A stretch of DNA of 24,206 nt from a virus: positions 1 through 24,206 of the IMG/VR virus record IMGVR_UViG_3300020371_000053. The stretch is one strand, 5' to 3'. Below, one piece after another: positions 1-9,001 of the stretch. How positions within the stretch are numbered: the stretch's first letter is position 1; each line of letters starts with the position of its first letter. The position numbers and the translations under genes were made by a program. The notes below the pieces were generated by a model that was not told where the DNA came from, did no database searches, and saw only the letters and a list, made by a program, of their open reading frames with translations.

Positions 1-2
1 AA

Positions 3-74
3 TCCCAAGTAGCTCAGTGGCAGAGCCGCCGACTGTTAATCGGCTGGTCGCTGGTTCAAATCCAGCCTTGGGAG
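3..74 (+). tRNA. tRNA-Asn (anticodon GTT)
   Basis: The cloverleaf folds by eye. The acceptor stem TCCCAAG (3-9) pairs with CTTGGGA (67-73), and G74 is the discriminator base. The anticodon stem GCCGA/TCGGC (28-32 and 40-44) closes loop CTGTTAA with GTT at 35-37, which reads Asn AAC/AAT codons. The T arm carries TTCAAAT. No CCA is encoded, so the 3' end must be added by the host enzyme. Phage tRNAs of this kind usually support translation of late genes; that role is inferred. Confidence 0.95.
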
Positions 75-201
75 TAAAGGGACTGGAATGCATCCTGGCT
101 CACATCTCCGAGAGAAAAAAGAATCGGAACAACAACCCATGTGAGAGAGAGGTGGGATCCCTCTTGAGCCTCCCCTGCTGACGAGTGGGGGATATTTCCC
201 A
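75..201 (+). other. Structured spacer between two tRNA genes
   Basis: No coding sequence is evident. Several complementary segments are visible: CTCACAT (99-105) with ATGTGAG (139-145), enclosing CCGA (108-111) with TCGG (124-127); GAGAGG (147-152) with CCTCTT (160-165), giving a 7-base loop; and TCCCCTG (171-177) with CAGGGGA (200-206). The last pairing invades the 5' acceptor strand of the following tRNA-Ala. The segment may be a processing or regulatory element of the tRNA transcript, or a small structured RNA. No known RNA family was recognised. Confidence 0.35.
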
Positions 202-274
202 GGGGAATTAGCTCAGTTGGTAGAGCACCTGCTTTGCACGCAGGGGGTCAGCGGTTCGAGTCCGCTATTCTCCA
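202..274 (+). tRNA. tRNA-Ala (anticodon TGC)
   Basis: The acceptor stem GGGGAAT (202-208) pairs with ATTCTCC (267-273), including one G-T pair, and A274 is the discriminator. The anticodon stem CCTGC/GCAGG (228-232 and 240-244) closes loop TTTGCAC with TGC at 235-237, which reads Ala GCN codons. The D arm (GCTCAGTTGGTAGAGC) and T arm (GGTTCGAGTCC) are canonical. No 3' CCA is encoded. It is probably co-transcribed with tRNA-Asn upstream. Confidence 0.96.
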
Positions 275-299
275 TATATAATAGGAATTGGATGAGAAT

Positions 300-1028
300 A
301 TGTTTGAGCTAAGTGATGCGATGGAGGTCGCTCAAATTGATAACATCGGACCAAATGCTGTTACTTGTATTGTTGTCGATAACCTTTATGCAAATCCAGA
401 TGAAGTTAGAAGATTTGCACTAGAACATAGGGACGAAGCGGGAAAGATTAATGAATACTGTGACTATGGTGATCGGTTAGCAATTAAGCATAAGGACATC
501 CGCAACATAAAAGAAGTTGTTGATGATTTTGTTAGGAACCGTGCTATCTGGAATAACTGGTATGATGAGTTATCATACGAAACTAACTGGCATGATGCCG
601 AGTTTCTAGTAAATTTCACCAGTCACCAAACTTTAGTCAATAACCCATTTGGGTTAGTTCCACATCAAGACACATATCTAAGATTCCAACTACCAAGTAG
701 ATTTGGAGTTGTAATCTATTTGAATACTCCTGAGGAATGTGAGGGAGGCACAAACTTTTATAGTTACCTTGGCAAACAAGGAGTTGAAAGATCTTTGTTA
801 TATGAAAAACAGTTTAGAGATATGACAGGTGCTGATAACAAATGCACAGAGACATATCAAGATTTGTTCAATCAACTTCAAATATCCTCTGCACTAGAAA
901 TTGAAGCAGAGATTGGAATGAGATATAATAGAATGCTCATTTACCCTGTAGATGTTCTTCATGCACCAAGTATGGCTCCTGGATGGTTCAAAGATCATGA
1001 AAGGATTGCACAGGTAATGTTCTTATGA
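300..1028 (+). CDS. 2OG-Fe(II) oxygenase-like protein, DUF6445-type
   Basis: This 242-residue protein resembles the 2-oxoglutarate/Fe(II) oxygenase-like phage family that I know as DUF6445. Numbered from the ATG at 300, the candidate metal ligands are H122-Q-D124 and H221, with R235 as the likely 2OG-binding arginine. The motif EGGTNFY, shortly after the HxD strand, is typical of the family (compare RGGTAFY in the paralogue at 9002). The N-terminal VVDNLYANPDEVRRFAL matches the usual start of such proteins. I chose ATG 300, with GGATGAG just upstream, over an in-frame TTG at 288. The gene overlaps the next by four bases (ATGA-type), so the pair is probably translationally coupled. The substrate is unknown: protein, sugar and nucleic acid are all possible. 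Arg codons are mostly AGA/AGG. Confidence 0.75.
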   Translation: MFELSDAMEVAQIDNIGPNAVTCIVVDNLYANPDEVRRFALEHRDEAGKINEYCDYGDRLAIKHKDIRNIKEVVDDFVRNRAIWNNWYDELSYETNWHDAEFLVNFTSHQTLVNNPFGLVPHQDTYLRFQLPSRFGVVIYLNTPEECEGGTNFYSYLGKQGVERSLLYEKQFRDMTGADNKCTETYQDLFNQLQISSALEIEAEIGMRYNRMLIYPVDVLHAPSMAPGWFKDHERIAQVMFL

Positions 1029-1609
1029 ACCAAAACCTATTGAAGTATAATCATGAAGTCATTCCGAACTTTATTTCTTCTATAGATGCAAAGAATCTGG
1101 CAGAAGAATTCAAAGTAAATGACAATTATTACAAATTTAAGGGAGATACTCAGGCACCCAATTCTGCTTCTTCATATAACTATCTCCCTTCATTAGAATT
1201 ATTAGTCAATAAGGTATCTGAAGTAAGTCGTATTGCTGGAGAACAAGTCCTCCCAACATTCTCTTATGGTAGGATTTATCGCAAGGGAAGTAAACTCAAG
1301 AAACATATAGATCGTCCCTCAAGTGAGGTGACTGTTACACTACATCTTCATGGAGATAAACCATGGCCAATTTGTATTGAAACACCAGATGGCGAGGAAG
1401 TATGTGTTGATCTAAATCCTGGTGATGCTATGATCTATCTTGGTTGTATTGCGAAACATTGGAGACCAGAATTTAAGGGAAGTGAATATACTCAGTTTAT
1501 CCTCAACTATGTTAGAAGTCGTGGTTGTTATGGTGTTACTTATTTTGATAAAGCAAACTGTGATGGAAGACCAGATATTCTAAAGAAAGAGTATGATTTG
1601 CACAGGTAA
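1025..1609 (+). CDS. 2OG-Fe(II) oxygenase, prolyl-4-hydroxylase-like
   Basis: This 194-residue protein has the double-stranded beta-helix signature of the prolyl 4-hydroxylase-like superfamily. The strand YGRIYRKGSKLKKHID gives the HxD ligands (H94, D96). LNPGDAMIYLG precedes the distal histidine H145 in KHWRPEF, followed by strand TQFILNYV. R147 or a nearby basic residue may bind 2-oxoglutarate. The length fits a single catalytic domain. The ATG overlaps the stop of the upstream oxygenase gene. A promoter-like sequence and a terminator follow the stop codon, so this gene ends its transcript. The hydroxylation substrate cannot be deduced. The neighbouring fiber gene makes a structural protein a candidate, but that is speculation. 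Confidence 0.8.
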   Translation: MNQNLLKYNHEVIPNFISSIDAKNLAEEFKVNDNYYKFKGDTQAPNSASSYNYLPSLELLVNKVSEVSRIAGEQVLPTFSYGRIYRKGSKLKKHIDRPSSEVTVTLHLHGDKPWPICIETPDGEEVCVDLNPGDAMIYLGCIAKHWRPEFKGSEYTQFILNYVRSRGCYGVTYFDKANCDGRPDILKKEYDLHR

Positions 1610-1626
1610 TTTTTTTGTGATATAAT
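1598..1626 (+). promoter_or_regulatory. Possible extended -10 promoter
   Basis: TATAAT (1621-1626) is preceded by TGA, making an extended -10 (TGnTATAAT). TTGCAC (1598-1603) lies 17 bases upstream as a weak -35. Initiation near 1633 would be followed almost at once by the terminator at 1650-1681. It would therefore yield only a very short RNA, unless read-through supplies the fiber gene. Confidence 0.35.
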
Positions 1627-1649
1627 TATCATGTGTGAAGGAAGTGCGA

Positions 1650-1681
1650 CCTCTCTGACCTCAGGGTCGGAGGGGTTTTTT
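1650..1681 (+). terminator. Rho-independent terminator
   Basis: Bases 1650-1660 pair with 1665-1675 (11 pairs including G-T pairs) around loop TCAG, followed by a run of six T. It separates the upstream oxygenase pair from the tail-fiber gene, which has its own late promoter just downstream. Confidence 0.85.
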
Positions 1682-1687
1682 CATTGT

Positions 1688-1694
1688 CTAAATA
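1688..1694 (+). promoter_or_regulatory. T4-type late promoter motif (CTAAATA)
   Basis: CTAAATA lies 31 bases upstream of the fiber ATG at 1725, directly after a terminator. T4-like cyanophages use a short -10-like late motif of this form, read by the phage late sigma factor gp55. The same motif type recurs upstream of other likely virion genes in this window (8975, 13082 minus, 13093, 16881, 21618). Confidence 0.65.
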
Positions 1695-1724
1695 CAGAAA
1701 GGAATCATATATTGAGCAGATAAA

Positions 1725-4700
1725 ATGCCTCTATCAAGATTAGAAAATTTTCTAAAGAACGCTGAAGGTAATATTCTATATGTAAATCCAAGCGATTTTG
1801 ACGCTACTGATAGTATTGAAAACCGTGGTAACTCGCAGACGAGACCCTTTAAGACTATTCAAAGAGCATTGATTGAGGCTGCTCGTTTCTCTTATCAGAC
1901 GGGTAAAAATAATGACAAAATCGACAGAACAACTATTCTGGTTTTTCCTGGCGTTCACTACATTGATAACAGACCAGGATATACTGTAACAAATAACAGT
2001 GGAACTGCTGAATTTAAGGTAAGAAAGAATGCTGGTTGGCAACCTGCTGACCTGACTCAGTTCACTTCTGAGACCAACTTTGATGTTCTAGATCCCAATA
2101 ACGAACTCTATAAGTATAACTCTACGGAAGGTGGAGCAATTCTCCCCCGTGGTACTTCTATCATTGGTTTAGATCTCCGTAAAACTAAACTGAGACCACT
2201 ATATGTACCCGATCCTCTAGATGATAACCAGTTATATGGTGGTATTCTTCGTGTTACTGGTACTTGTTACTTTACCGCTTTCACGATCTTTGACGCAGAT
2301 ATTTCTAGAACTGCATATTACGACTACGATAGCAATACCAAAACTCCTACATTCTCTCACCACAAACTTGCTGCATTCACCTATGCAGATGGTGTAAACA
2401 ATGTACTAATCAATGGAACTGACTCTGGTCTAACTGACCTGGATATGTTCTACTTTAAGGTAGCAAAAGCTTATGGTGATGCTTCTGGTAGACCAGTTCC
2501 CGACTATCCTACATTTGATGATTTTGAACCAAGTGTAGACGAATTTAGAATTGTTGGTGACCTTGCTGCTGACCCTGTTGGTATTACCTCCATTAAGGCA
2601 GGTGATGGTAACACTCCTAGCAACATCATTACTGTCGATACAACCAAAGCGCATGGACTATTCAAGGATACTCCTGTTCTTATTGCTGGTATCACAACAT
2701 CTGTTAACTCATACAACGGATCCTTCCTAGTTGAGGAAGTTATCAGCGATACTGAGTTCACATATCTCGCTCCTAGTGTACCTATTACTGCACTACCAAC
2801 CCCTCAGGAGATTCAGAATTCGTCTGTAATCATCGAACCTGATACTGTTGGTTCTGCATCACCTTACGTCTTTAACTGTTCTCTACGTTCCGTATATGGT
2901 CTTAATGGACTAGATTGTGACGGTGATAAAGCCACTGGATTCAAATCCATGGTTTGTGCTCAGTTTACGGGTATCTCTATTCAAAAGGATGATAATGCTT
3001 TCATTCTTTATAATCCAGACACTGCTGTCTTCAACGATGACCTGAGTGTATCTGATTCAGATAGACCTCTACACTCAAACTCTAAGGCAATCTATAAACC
3101 AACGTTTGAAACCTCTCACATGAGAGTAAGGAACAACGCTGTTGTTCAGTTGGTTTCTATCTTCGCTATTGCATATGCACGTCACTTCCATGCAGAAAGA
3201 GGTGGTGACGCATCTATTACTAACTCTAACTCCAACTTTGGACAAACTGCTCTGGAGTCTAGTGGTTTCAGACCAGAGTCTTTTAACCGTGATGATGTTG
3301 GATATATCACTCACGTTCTTCCACCTAGAGAGATTCCAAAAGCAGAAACTACTGCATCCTGGTTAACACTTGACACACAGAAGACTGTTGGTGTTGGTAT
3401 TACCGACAGACTATATCTTTATGGTTATAACACTGAGGAAATTGTTCCACCTGCAGAAATTGACTCCTATAAAATTGGTGCTAAACTGAAGGACAAACTG
3501 TTCCTTTCTGTTATTAACACCCTAACTGGTCAAGCAGTTCAAGAAATTTATGAGACTCCTATTCTCATGCAAGTTCCTTCTGGAACAGGTGTTGAGGCAG
3601 AAAAAGAATACCAAGTCATCAGAAATTCTGGTGTTAATGCCATTATTTCTAACGTTATCTCCCTAAAAACAAATCACCAGTTTGTTAATGGTGAGAAGAT
3701 TAGAGTATTTTCTAACACTGGTGAAACTCCAAACGGTATTCAAAATGATAAGATCTACTATGCCATTGCTGGTGGTAATCTTGCAGCAAATAGAATTCAG
3801 TTAGCATCCACTTTCAATGATGCTCTTGCTCGTAGACCTCTCACTGGATTATCAAATGGTGGTGGTGAATTAACTGTTAGATCTAGAGTTTCCGATAAAA
3901 AGCCAGGAGATCCTGGACATCCAATTCAGTGGGATGGCGTCAATAATCAATGGTATATCTTGGGTCACCCAAGTGAAACCTTTAACCAAATCTTCCCAGC
4001 ACTTAGAACTATTGGTGCAGGTGTTATTGGAGATGAAACTGGTTCTACTTACGTCAGTCGTAGAGTAGACAATAGATCTCTGATTGATAGATTGTATCGT
4101 GTTAGATATGTTCTGCCTAAGGAACATGTTGATGCTCGTGCTCCTAAACCTGGATTTGTTCTACAGGAATCTAAAACTGTTGGTATTGGTAGTGCATCCT
4201 TCCTGACTGCTGATCTATCTAACCCAACTCAACTTAAGAATCTAAAGATCATTAAGAATGCTACATTTAGTGGCACATCTATTACGATTGAAACAGAACT
4301 CCCTCACAGATTGATGGCGGGTGATCAGGTTAAGATCAAGAATGTTGAGTCTGTTAATAATCCACTCAATACTTACAAAGTTGGATATAACGGTGAATTT
4401 GAAATCGATCAGATCGTCTCCAGTAAATCATTCAAAATTGCTGGAATTACAACTGATCCTGGTTTGTTCCTCAATGAAATTAACGAGAGAACAACACAAC
4501 AACAGATCGAAGATCTTCCTGTAGTTGAAAGATCCAAGGCATTCGACTCTCTATATGTCTATAGAGTACAAGAATCTAAACCACATATTCCTGGAACTTC
4601 TGGGCAAGATGGTGTATATAATTTGACTCTTGTTTGTGGTTCTATTCCTCTGGATAAGGATCTTGGTTTCGGTGTATCTACAAAGTCTTTCTCTCAAGAT

Positions 4701-7700
4701 ATTAGAAATCTTTATCCACAACAGGATAGAGATAACTATGAGTCTGATCCACAACCATCTATCACTCATGCTGACGCAAGTGTTATTGGTAATGTAATTT
4801 CTAATGATAGAAAACTATCCCTAACCCGTGAAGCACTTGGATACTTCATGCAAGGTCAGAGAGTTGGTTATGCTGTTACTGGTGCAGTTATTACTGGTAC
4901 AGGTAACACCACTCTCACAATGTTCACTGATGCTGAACACCACTTCAATCAGATTAAGAGTCTGAGTATTGTAAATCCTGGTGCAGGATATAATAATGGT
5001 TCTGGTATTGCAACTGTTATCTATGCTGCAGATCTTGAGAACGTTGCTCTAACTGGTAAGAAGGCATCTGCTAAGGTACAAATCTCTGCTGCAGGTACTG
5101 TTACTAGTGTAGAGATTGTTGATGGTGGTACTGGTTATGGTATCGGAAATACCATGACTATTTCTGCTTTCCCAGCAGGAGCACCTACAACTAATGCTGT
5201 TGTTGAAGTTACTGGTGTATTTGATAATGTGTATGATGGTATGCATCTATCTGGTTTCGCAGATCCTATTCTGAACGGAACATTTAAGATTGTAGATATT
5301 CCATCTTCTAAATCTATTTCTGTTGAGATTCCCCAAGAAAGAGGACTTGGACCTTACTATACAGAAAGAGATGATAGAAGACTGCCAACATATCACCTGG
5401 CAAACATTGGTGTTGGCGTAACCTATATCCACGTTGTTAATAGAGATGAAGGCACAGTACAGATTCTGACTGATGCAAACCACACTCTAGTTGCTGGTAA
5501 TTGTTTCACCATTCAAGGAACTGGAAACACTAACTGGGATGATCAAATCTTTATTGTTGATGATGTTGATCAGAGCAATCCACTAAGAAGTATTCACTTT
5601 AATGTTGGTGTTCATACTGTTGGTTTTGTAACCGCATATGATACAATCAACGCTAGATTGTTCGGTACTGGTATCAGTGCAAATGCCAAGACTCTTGGTT
5701 TGGGTGAAAACAACCTTGCTGGTAGAGCATCTTACTTCTATACTGGTATTTCTACCACAGTTTCTGCTCCTATCACAACAACAGATACTCAACTTACTCT
5801 GACTTCTACAGAAGGATTTAGTAAGGGTGATTATATTATTGTTGGATCGGAAATCATGCGATTCACCAACGATAACATTAATAATGTTCTCCGTGGTCAG
5901 TTTGGTACAGTCAACACATCTGCTCCTGTTGGAGCAACCATCAAAAAGATTGATGTTCTACCAATGGAATTGCGTAGACCATCTATTCTTCGTGCATCTG
6001 GTCATACATTTGAATATCTTGGTTATGGATCTGGTAACTACTCCACATCTCTGCCACAAAAACAGGATAGAGTTTTAACAGACCAAGAAACACTTGCTGC
6101 ACAGAAGAAAGAACTTGATGGTGGTAAAGTTGTCTACACTGGTATGAATGACAGTGGTGACTTCTATACTGGATATAAGAGACTATCTTCGATTACTGGT
6201 GAAGAAGAAGTTGTTGGCGCGCCAATCTTTACTTACACTGGTGATGATGCAGAGGCAGAAGGAACCAAGAGAGTTTCGGGTGTATTTGATGAAATTCTTG
6301 TTAGAGAATCCATCACAGTTGAGGGTGGCGACAATAACAATAGAACATCACAGTTCTATGGTCCTGTAAACTTTACAGAGAAACTTTCCAACAGTTCTGA
6401 TGATGGTATTGAGACTAAGAACTTCTTCCTGAGAGGTAATGCACCTCAGGGTAAATTGATGACCGTTGGTATTCAAACTCCAACTGGTGCTGCTCGTCCT
6501 GGAGACCTTTCATTTACTGGTATTCCCGACAATGGCGGATATGTTGGTCATATCTATGCTGAGGGTGATTGGAGAAGATTTGGTGTTATTTCTAGAGAAA
6601 AGAATAGAAACTTCTATACTGTAGATAAAGTTGCTATTGGTGCTAGTGATGGTTCTACATTCACATGGAGAGACACATTAGAAGTTAATGGTGTAACCAA
6701 ACTCGATCACTTATTTGTTGCTGGTATTGTTACCTTTGCATCCAACCAGACATTCTCTGGTGTCACATATGACTCTATTGTTGTTAAACAGGTTGCAAAC
6801 TTCTATGCATACAACTTTAGTGGTGGATTCTCTGATGAAGGAATCAAGTGGGAGAACTATGGTTATTATACAATCGTTGATGAAGGTGGAACAGCAAGAC
6901 TCCATAATGCTGAGGTTGTTGGTACTTATGTTTCCTTCAAGTCAGGTTGTAAAGTTGATTTCCTTGGTGAAATTACTTCTGGTTACACTGGCATTAACTC
7001 CATCAAGGGTGACATCACCTGTAGTAATATCTCGGTAAGAGAACAGGATCCTCTCAATGGTAGTGGTAAGTTCTTTGCTGAAGATCTCACAGTTCAAACT
7101 GGTTTTGCTACTGATTTCAATGTTGGATCTACTAATGGTGGAGTTCTGACAGTTGGTAATAGATCAGGATCCACACTTAATGGTCATGCAAACATTGTAA
7201 GTATCACTGGTCCTGGTATGCCAAATGATACTGGTGGAGGTGCTGTTGCACTACCACCACAAGCTGGCGGTGAAACATATCAGGGTGTTTCTAGAGTTGC
7301 TATTACTAGTGCATACATGAATGTTGGTGTTATCACTAACTTCCATGCACCTGCTGTTTCTCATCTACATGAACCAAGAATTGCAACAGGTATTGCAACT
7401 GCCTTTGAAGTTACAAATAGTCTAACTGTTAATGATACTGGTTCTAGTGCAACTATTGCCACTCTGAACTTCACCACTGGTACTGGCACAGATCTAACCT
7501 TAAGTGGAGATATAGAAGCTCAAGGATCTTCCTCTGTTGCAAGACTCAGAGAAATTGAATTTGATACTCAAATTGTTGGTCCATCTGGAATCATCAATAA
7601 CATCAAGGCCACCACACTAAATCCAAAAACTAACAGTACTCTCACAATCAATGCCACTGATGTAACTATCACAAACAGTCTAACAATCAGTGCTAGTGGT

Positions 7701-8978
7701 TCTACTGGTAGAATTAACGATTTTGCAACGAAGGAAATTAATGTTGACGCTAATGGTGAAATTAACACACCTAAGTTGACAGTTGGTAATGCTAGTGCAG
7801 ACCAAAATGCTGACGCTAAGATTAGATATCTGAATGGATATACTGCTCAGGGTGTCACCCAACTTGATATTAATTGTGGCAATAATGGTAAGGTAACTGC
7901 CTTCCAGTTAATTTCCACCACTGCTGGTGGAGTCGCACCATTTGTAGTTACTTCTACCACCAAAGTCAATAATCTAAATGCTGACTTACTTGATGGTATG
8001 AATACATCTTCTACCAATCAAAGTTCTGCATCGATTGTTAGTAGAGATAGTTCTGGTAACTTCAAAGCTAACCAAATTACTGCAACGAAGTTCATTGGAG
8101 GAGAATTCAGTGGTACTAACTGTTCATTCTCTAATGTAAATGCTAGTAAGTTTACAGGTCCGTTAACGGGTAATGTAACAGGAACTGCATCTAATGCAAC
8201 CAAAGCAGTAGATGTTGATGTTGCAAAAGGTGTTCTATACAACACTGGACAAACTGCAACACAAGTCTCTAGTAATTTCTATTATGAGTCAAATACACTA
8301 TATGCTCCTCTCTTCCAAGGTAGTTTCAAAGGTAATGGTTCTCAAGTAACCAACATTAATGCCGACAACATTACCAGTGGATCGCTACCAGCAAGTCTAA
8401 TTGACAACTTAGATGCAAGTAAGATTACAAGTGGAACTCTTAATAAAGATAGAATCCCAACTCTGAACCAGGATACAACTGGTAAAGCAGCTAAAGCAGA
8501 TGAGGTTCTAGTTGCTGGTGGAGGTCTCAGTGGCAGTTGGAATTATATTATCATGCAGAATGGAACTGGTATCAATCATCATACCAGAATGAGAGTTGAT
8601 GGTTCCCTTAAGTGGAACAATAGTAGCAATACATTGAGTGCTGCTGGTGATATTATTGCGTTTGCATCAGATGATAGACTTAAGTCTAATAAAAAGACTA
8701 TTGAAAATGCACTTGAAAAAGTACGTTCCCTAAGTGGTTTCACATTTAACTTCAATGAAACTGGCGAGGAAATTGGTCATCCAATGGCACCTAGACATGC
8801 TGGTGTTTCTGCTCAAGAAGTTGAAAAAGTTCTCCCAGAAGCAGTAAAACCTGCACCAGCAGATGAGAAGTACCTCACTGTTCAATATGAAAAACTTGTT
8901 CCTCTGCTCATTGAAGCAATCAAGGAACAGTCTGACCAGATCGATTCTCTCAGACAGGAGATTGAAAAACTGAAATAA
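1725..8978 (+). CDS. Giant tail fiber with C-terminal S74 chaperone domain
   Basis: This 2417-residue protein is a likely virion fiber or receptor-binding structure. The N-terminus (residues 1-60) has a start common in cyanomyovirus fibers, with PFKTIQRALIEAA (41-53) as in right-handed beta-helix/pectate-lyase-like folds. Most of the length is Gly/Thr/Asn/Ser-rich beta sequence with motifs such as VDGGTGYG and NPGAGYNNG. Near residue 2149 lies GNVTGTASNA, a motif typical of phage fibers. The C-terminus (about 2313-2417) is an intramolecular chaperone of the endosialidase type (Peptidase_S74). SDDRLK supplies the expected Ser2315-Lys2320 pair five residues apart, and the last 25 residues look like a coiled coil. 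The family trimerises the fiber and then cuts itself off just before the serine. A late promoter lies upstream. Oxygenase genes flank it on both sides. Confidence 0.9.
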   Translation: MPLSRLENFLKNAEGNILYVNPSDFDATDSIENRGNSQTRPFKTIQRALIEAARFSYQTGKNNDKIDRTTILVFPGVHYIDNRPGYTVTNNSGTAEFKVRKNAGWQPADLTQFTSETNFDVLDPNNELYKYNSTEGGAILPRGTSIIGLDLRKTKLRPLYVPDPLDDNQLYGGILRVTGTCYFTAFTIFDADISRTAYYDYDSNTKTPTFSHHKLAAFTYADGVNNVLINGTDSGLTDLDMFYFKVAKAYGDASGRPVPDYPTFDDFEPSVDEFRIVGDLAADPVGITSIKAGDGNTPSNIITVDTTKAHGLFKDTPVLIAGITTSVNSYNGSFLVEEVISDTEFTYLAPSVPITALPTPQEIQNSSVIIEPDTVGSASPYVFNCSLRSVYGLNGLDCDGDKATGFKSMVCAQFTGISIQKDDNAFILYNPDTAVFNDDLSVSDSDRPLHSNSKAIYKPTFETSHMRVRNNAVVQLVSIFAIAYARHFHAERGGDASITNSNSNFGQTALESSGFRPESFNRDDVGYITHVLPPREIPKAETTASWLTLDTQKTVGVGITDRLYLYGYNTEEIVPPAEIDSYKIGAKLKDKLFLSVINTLTGQAVQEIYETPILMQVPSGTGVEAEKEYQVIRNSGVNAIISNVISLKTNHQFVNGEKIRVFSNTGETPNGIQNDKIYYAIAGGNLAANRIQLASTFNDALARRPLTGLSNGGGELTVRSRVSDKKPGDPGHPIQWDGVNNQWYILGHPSETFNQIFPALRTIGAGVIGDETGSTYVSRRVDNRSLIDRLYRVRYVLPKEHVDARAPKPGFVLQESKTVGIGSASFLTADLSNPTQLKNLKIIKNATFSGTSITIETELPHRLMAGDQVKIKNVESVNNPLNTYKVGYNGEFEIDQIVSSKSFKIAGITTDPGLFLNEINERTTQQQIEDLPVVERSKAFDSLYVYRVQESKPHIPGTSGQDGVYNLTLVCGSIPLDKDLGFGVSTKSFSQDIRNLYPQQDRDNYESDPQPSITHADASVIGNVISNDRKLSLTREALGYFMQGQRVGYAVTGAVITGTGNTTLTMFTDAEHHFNQIKSLSIVNPGAGYNNGSGIATVIYAADLENVALTGKKASAKVQISAAGTVTSVEIVDGGTGYGIGNTMTISAFPAGAPTTNAVVEVTGVFDNVYDGMHLSGFADPILNGTFKIVDIPSSKSISVEIPQERGLGPYYTERDDRRLPTYHLANIGVGVTYIHVVNRDEGTVQILTDANHTLVAGNCFTIQGTGNTNWDDQIFIVDDVDQSNPLRSIHFNVGVHTVGFVTAYDTINARLFGTGISANAKTLGLGENNLAGRASYFYTGISTTVSAPITTTDTQLTLTSTEGFSKGDYIIVGSEIMRFTNDNINNVLRGQFGTVNTSAPVGATIKKIDVLPMELRRPSILRASGHTFEYLGYGSGNYSTSLPQKQDRVLTDQETLAAQKKELDGGKVVYTGMNDSGDFYTGYKRLSSITGEEEVVGAPIFTYTGDDAEAEGTKRVSGVFDEILVRESITVEGGDNNNRTSQFYGPVNFTEKLSNSSDDGIETKNFFLRGNAPQGKLMTVGIQTPTGAARPGDLSFTGIPDNGGYVGHIYAEGDWRRFGVISREKNRNFYTVDKVAIGASDGSTFTWRDTLEVNGVTKLDHLFVAGIVTFASNQTFSGVTYDSIVVKQVANFYAYNFSGGFSDEGIKWENYGYYTIVDEGGTARLHNAEVVGTYVSFKSGCKVDFLGEITSGYTGINSIKGDITCSNISVREQDPLNGSGKFFAEDLTVQTGFATDFNVGSTNGGVLTVGNRSGSTLNGHANIVSITGPGMPNDTGGGAVALPPQAGGETYQGVSRVAITSAYMNVGVITNFHAPAVSHLHEPRIATGIATAFEVTNSLTVNDTGSSATIATLNFTTGTGTDLTLSGDIEAQGSSSVARLREIEFDTQIVGPSGIINNIKATTLNPKTNSTLTINATDVTITNSLTISASGSTGRINDFATKEINVDANGEINTPKLTVGNASADQNADAKIRYLNGYTAQGVTQLDINCGNNGKVTAFQLISTTAGGVAPFVVTSTTKVNNLNADLLDGMNTSSTNQSSASIVSRDSSGNFKANQITATKFIGGEFSGTNCSFSNVNASKFTGPLTGNVTGTASNATKAVDVDVAKGVLYNTGQTATQVSSNFYYESNTLYAPLFQGSFKGNGSQVTNINADNITSGSLPASLIDNLDASKITSGTLNKDRIPTLNQDTTGKAAKADEVLVAGGGLSGSWNYIIMQNGTGINHHTRMRVDGSLKWNNSSNTLSAAGDIIAFASDDRLKSNKKTIENALEKVRSLSGFTFNFNETGEEIGHPMAPRHAGVSAQEVEKVLPEAVKPAPADEKYLTVQYEKLVPLLIEAIKEQSDQIDSLRQEIEKLK

Positions 8979-8981
8979 ATA
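8975..8981 (+). promoter_or_regulatory. T4-type late promoter motif (ATAAATA)
   Basis: ATAAATA overlaps the stop codon of the fiber gene (TAA 8976-8978) and lies 21 bases before the ATG at 9002. It probably drives the 9002-11387 unit late in infection. Confidence 0.6.
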
Positions 8982-9001
8982 CCAGAAATGGTGATTTTGT
9001 G

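Noticed and set aside
171-206. CTGACGAG in the inter-tRNA spacer as a hammerhead ribozyme core
   Set aside because: There is no GAAA core at the required place after a helix, and the flanks do not form stems I and III around an NUH site in any permutation I tried.
1631-1723. Short frame starting ATGTGTGAAGG between the oxygenase and fiber genes
   Set aside because: It runs through the terminator hairpin and the late promoter, and the product has no recognisable feature.
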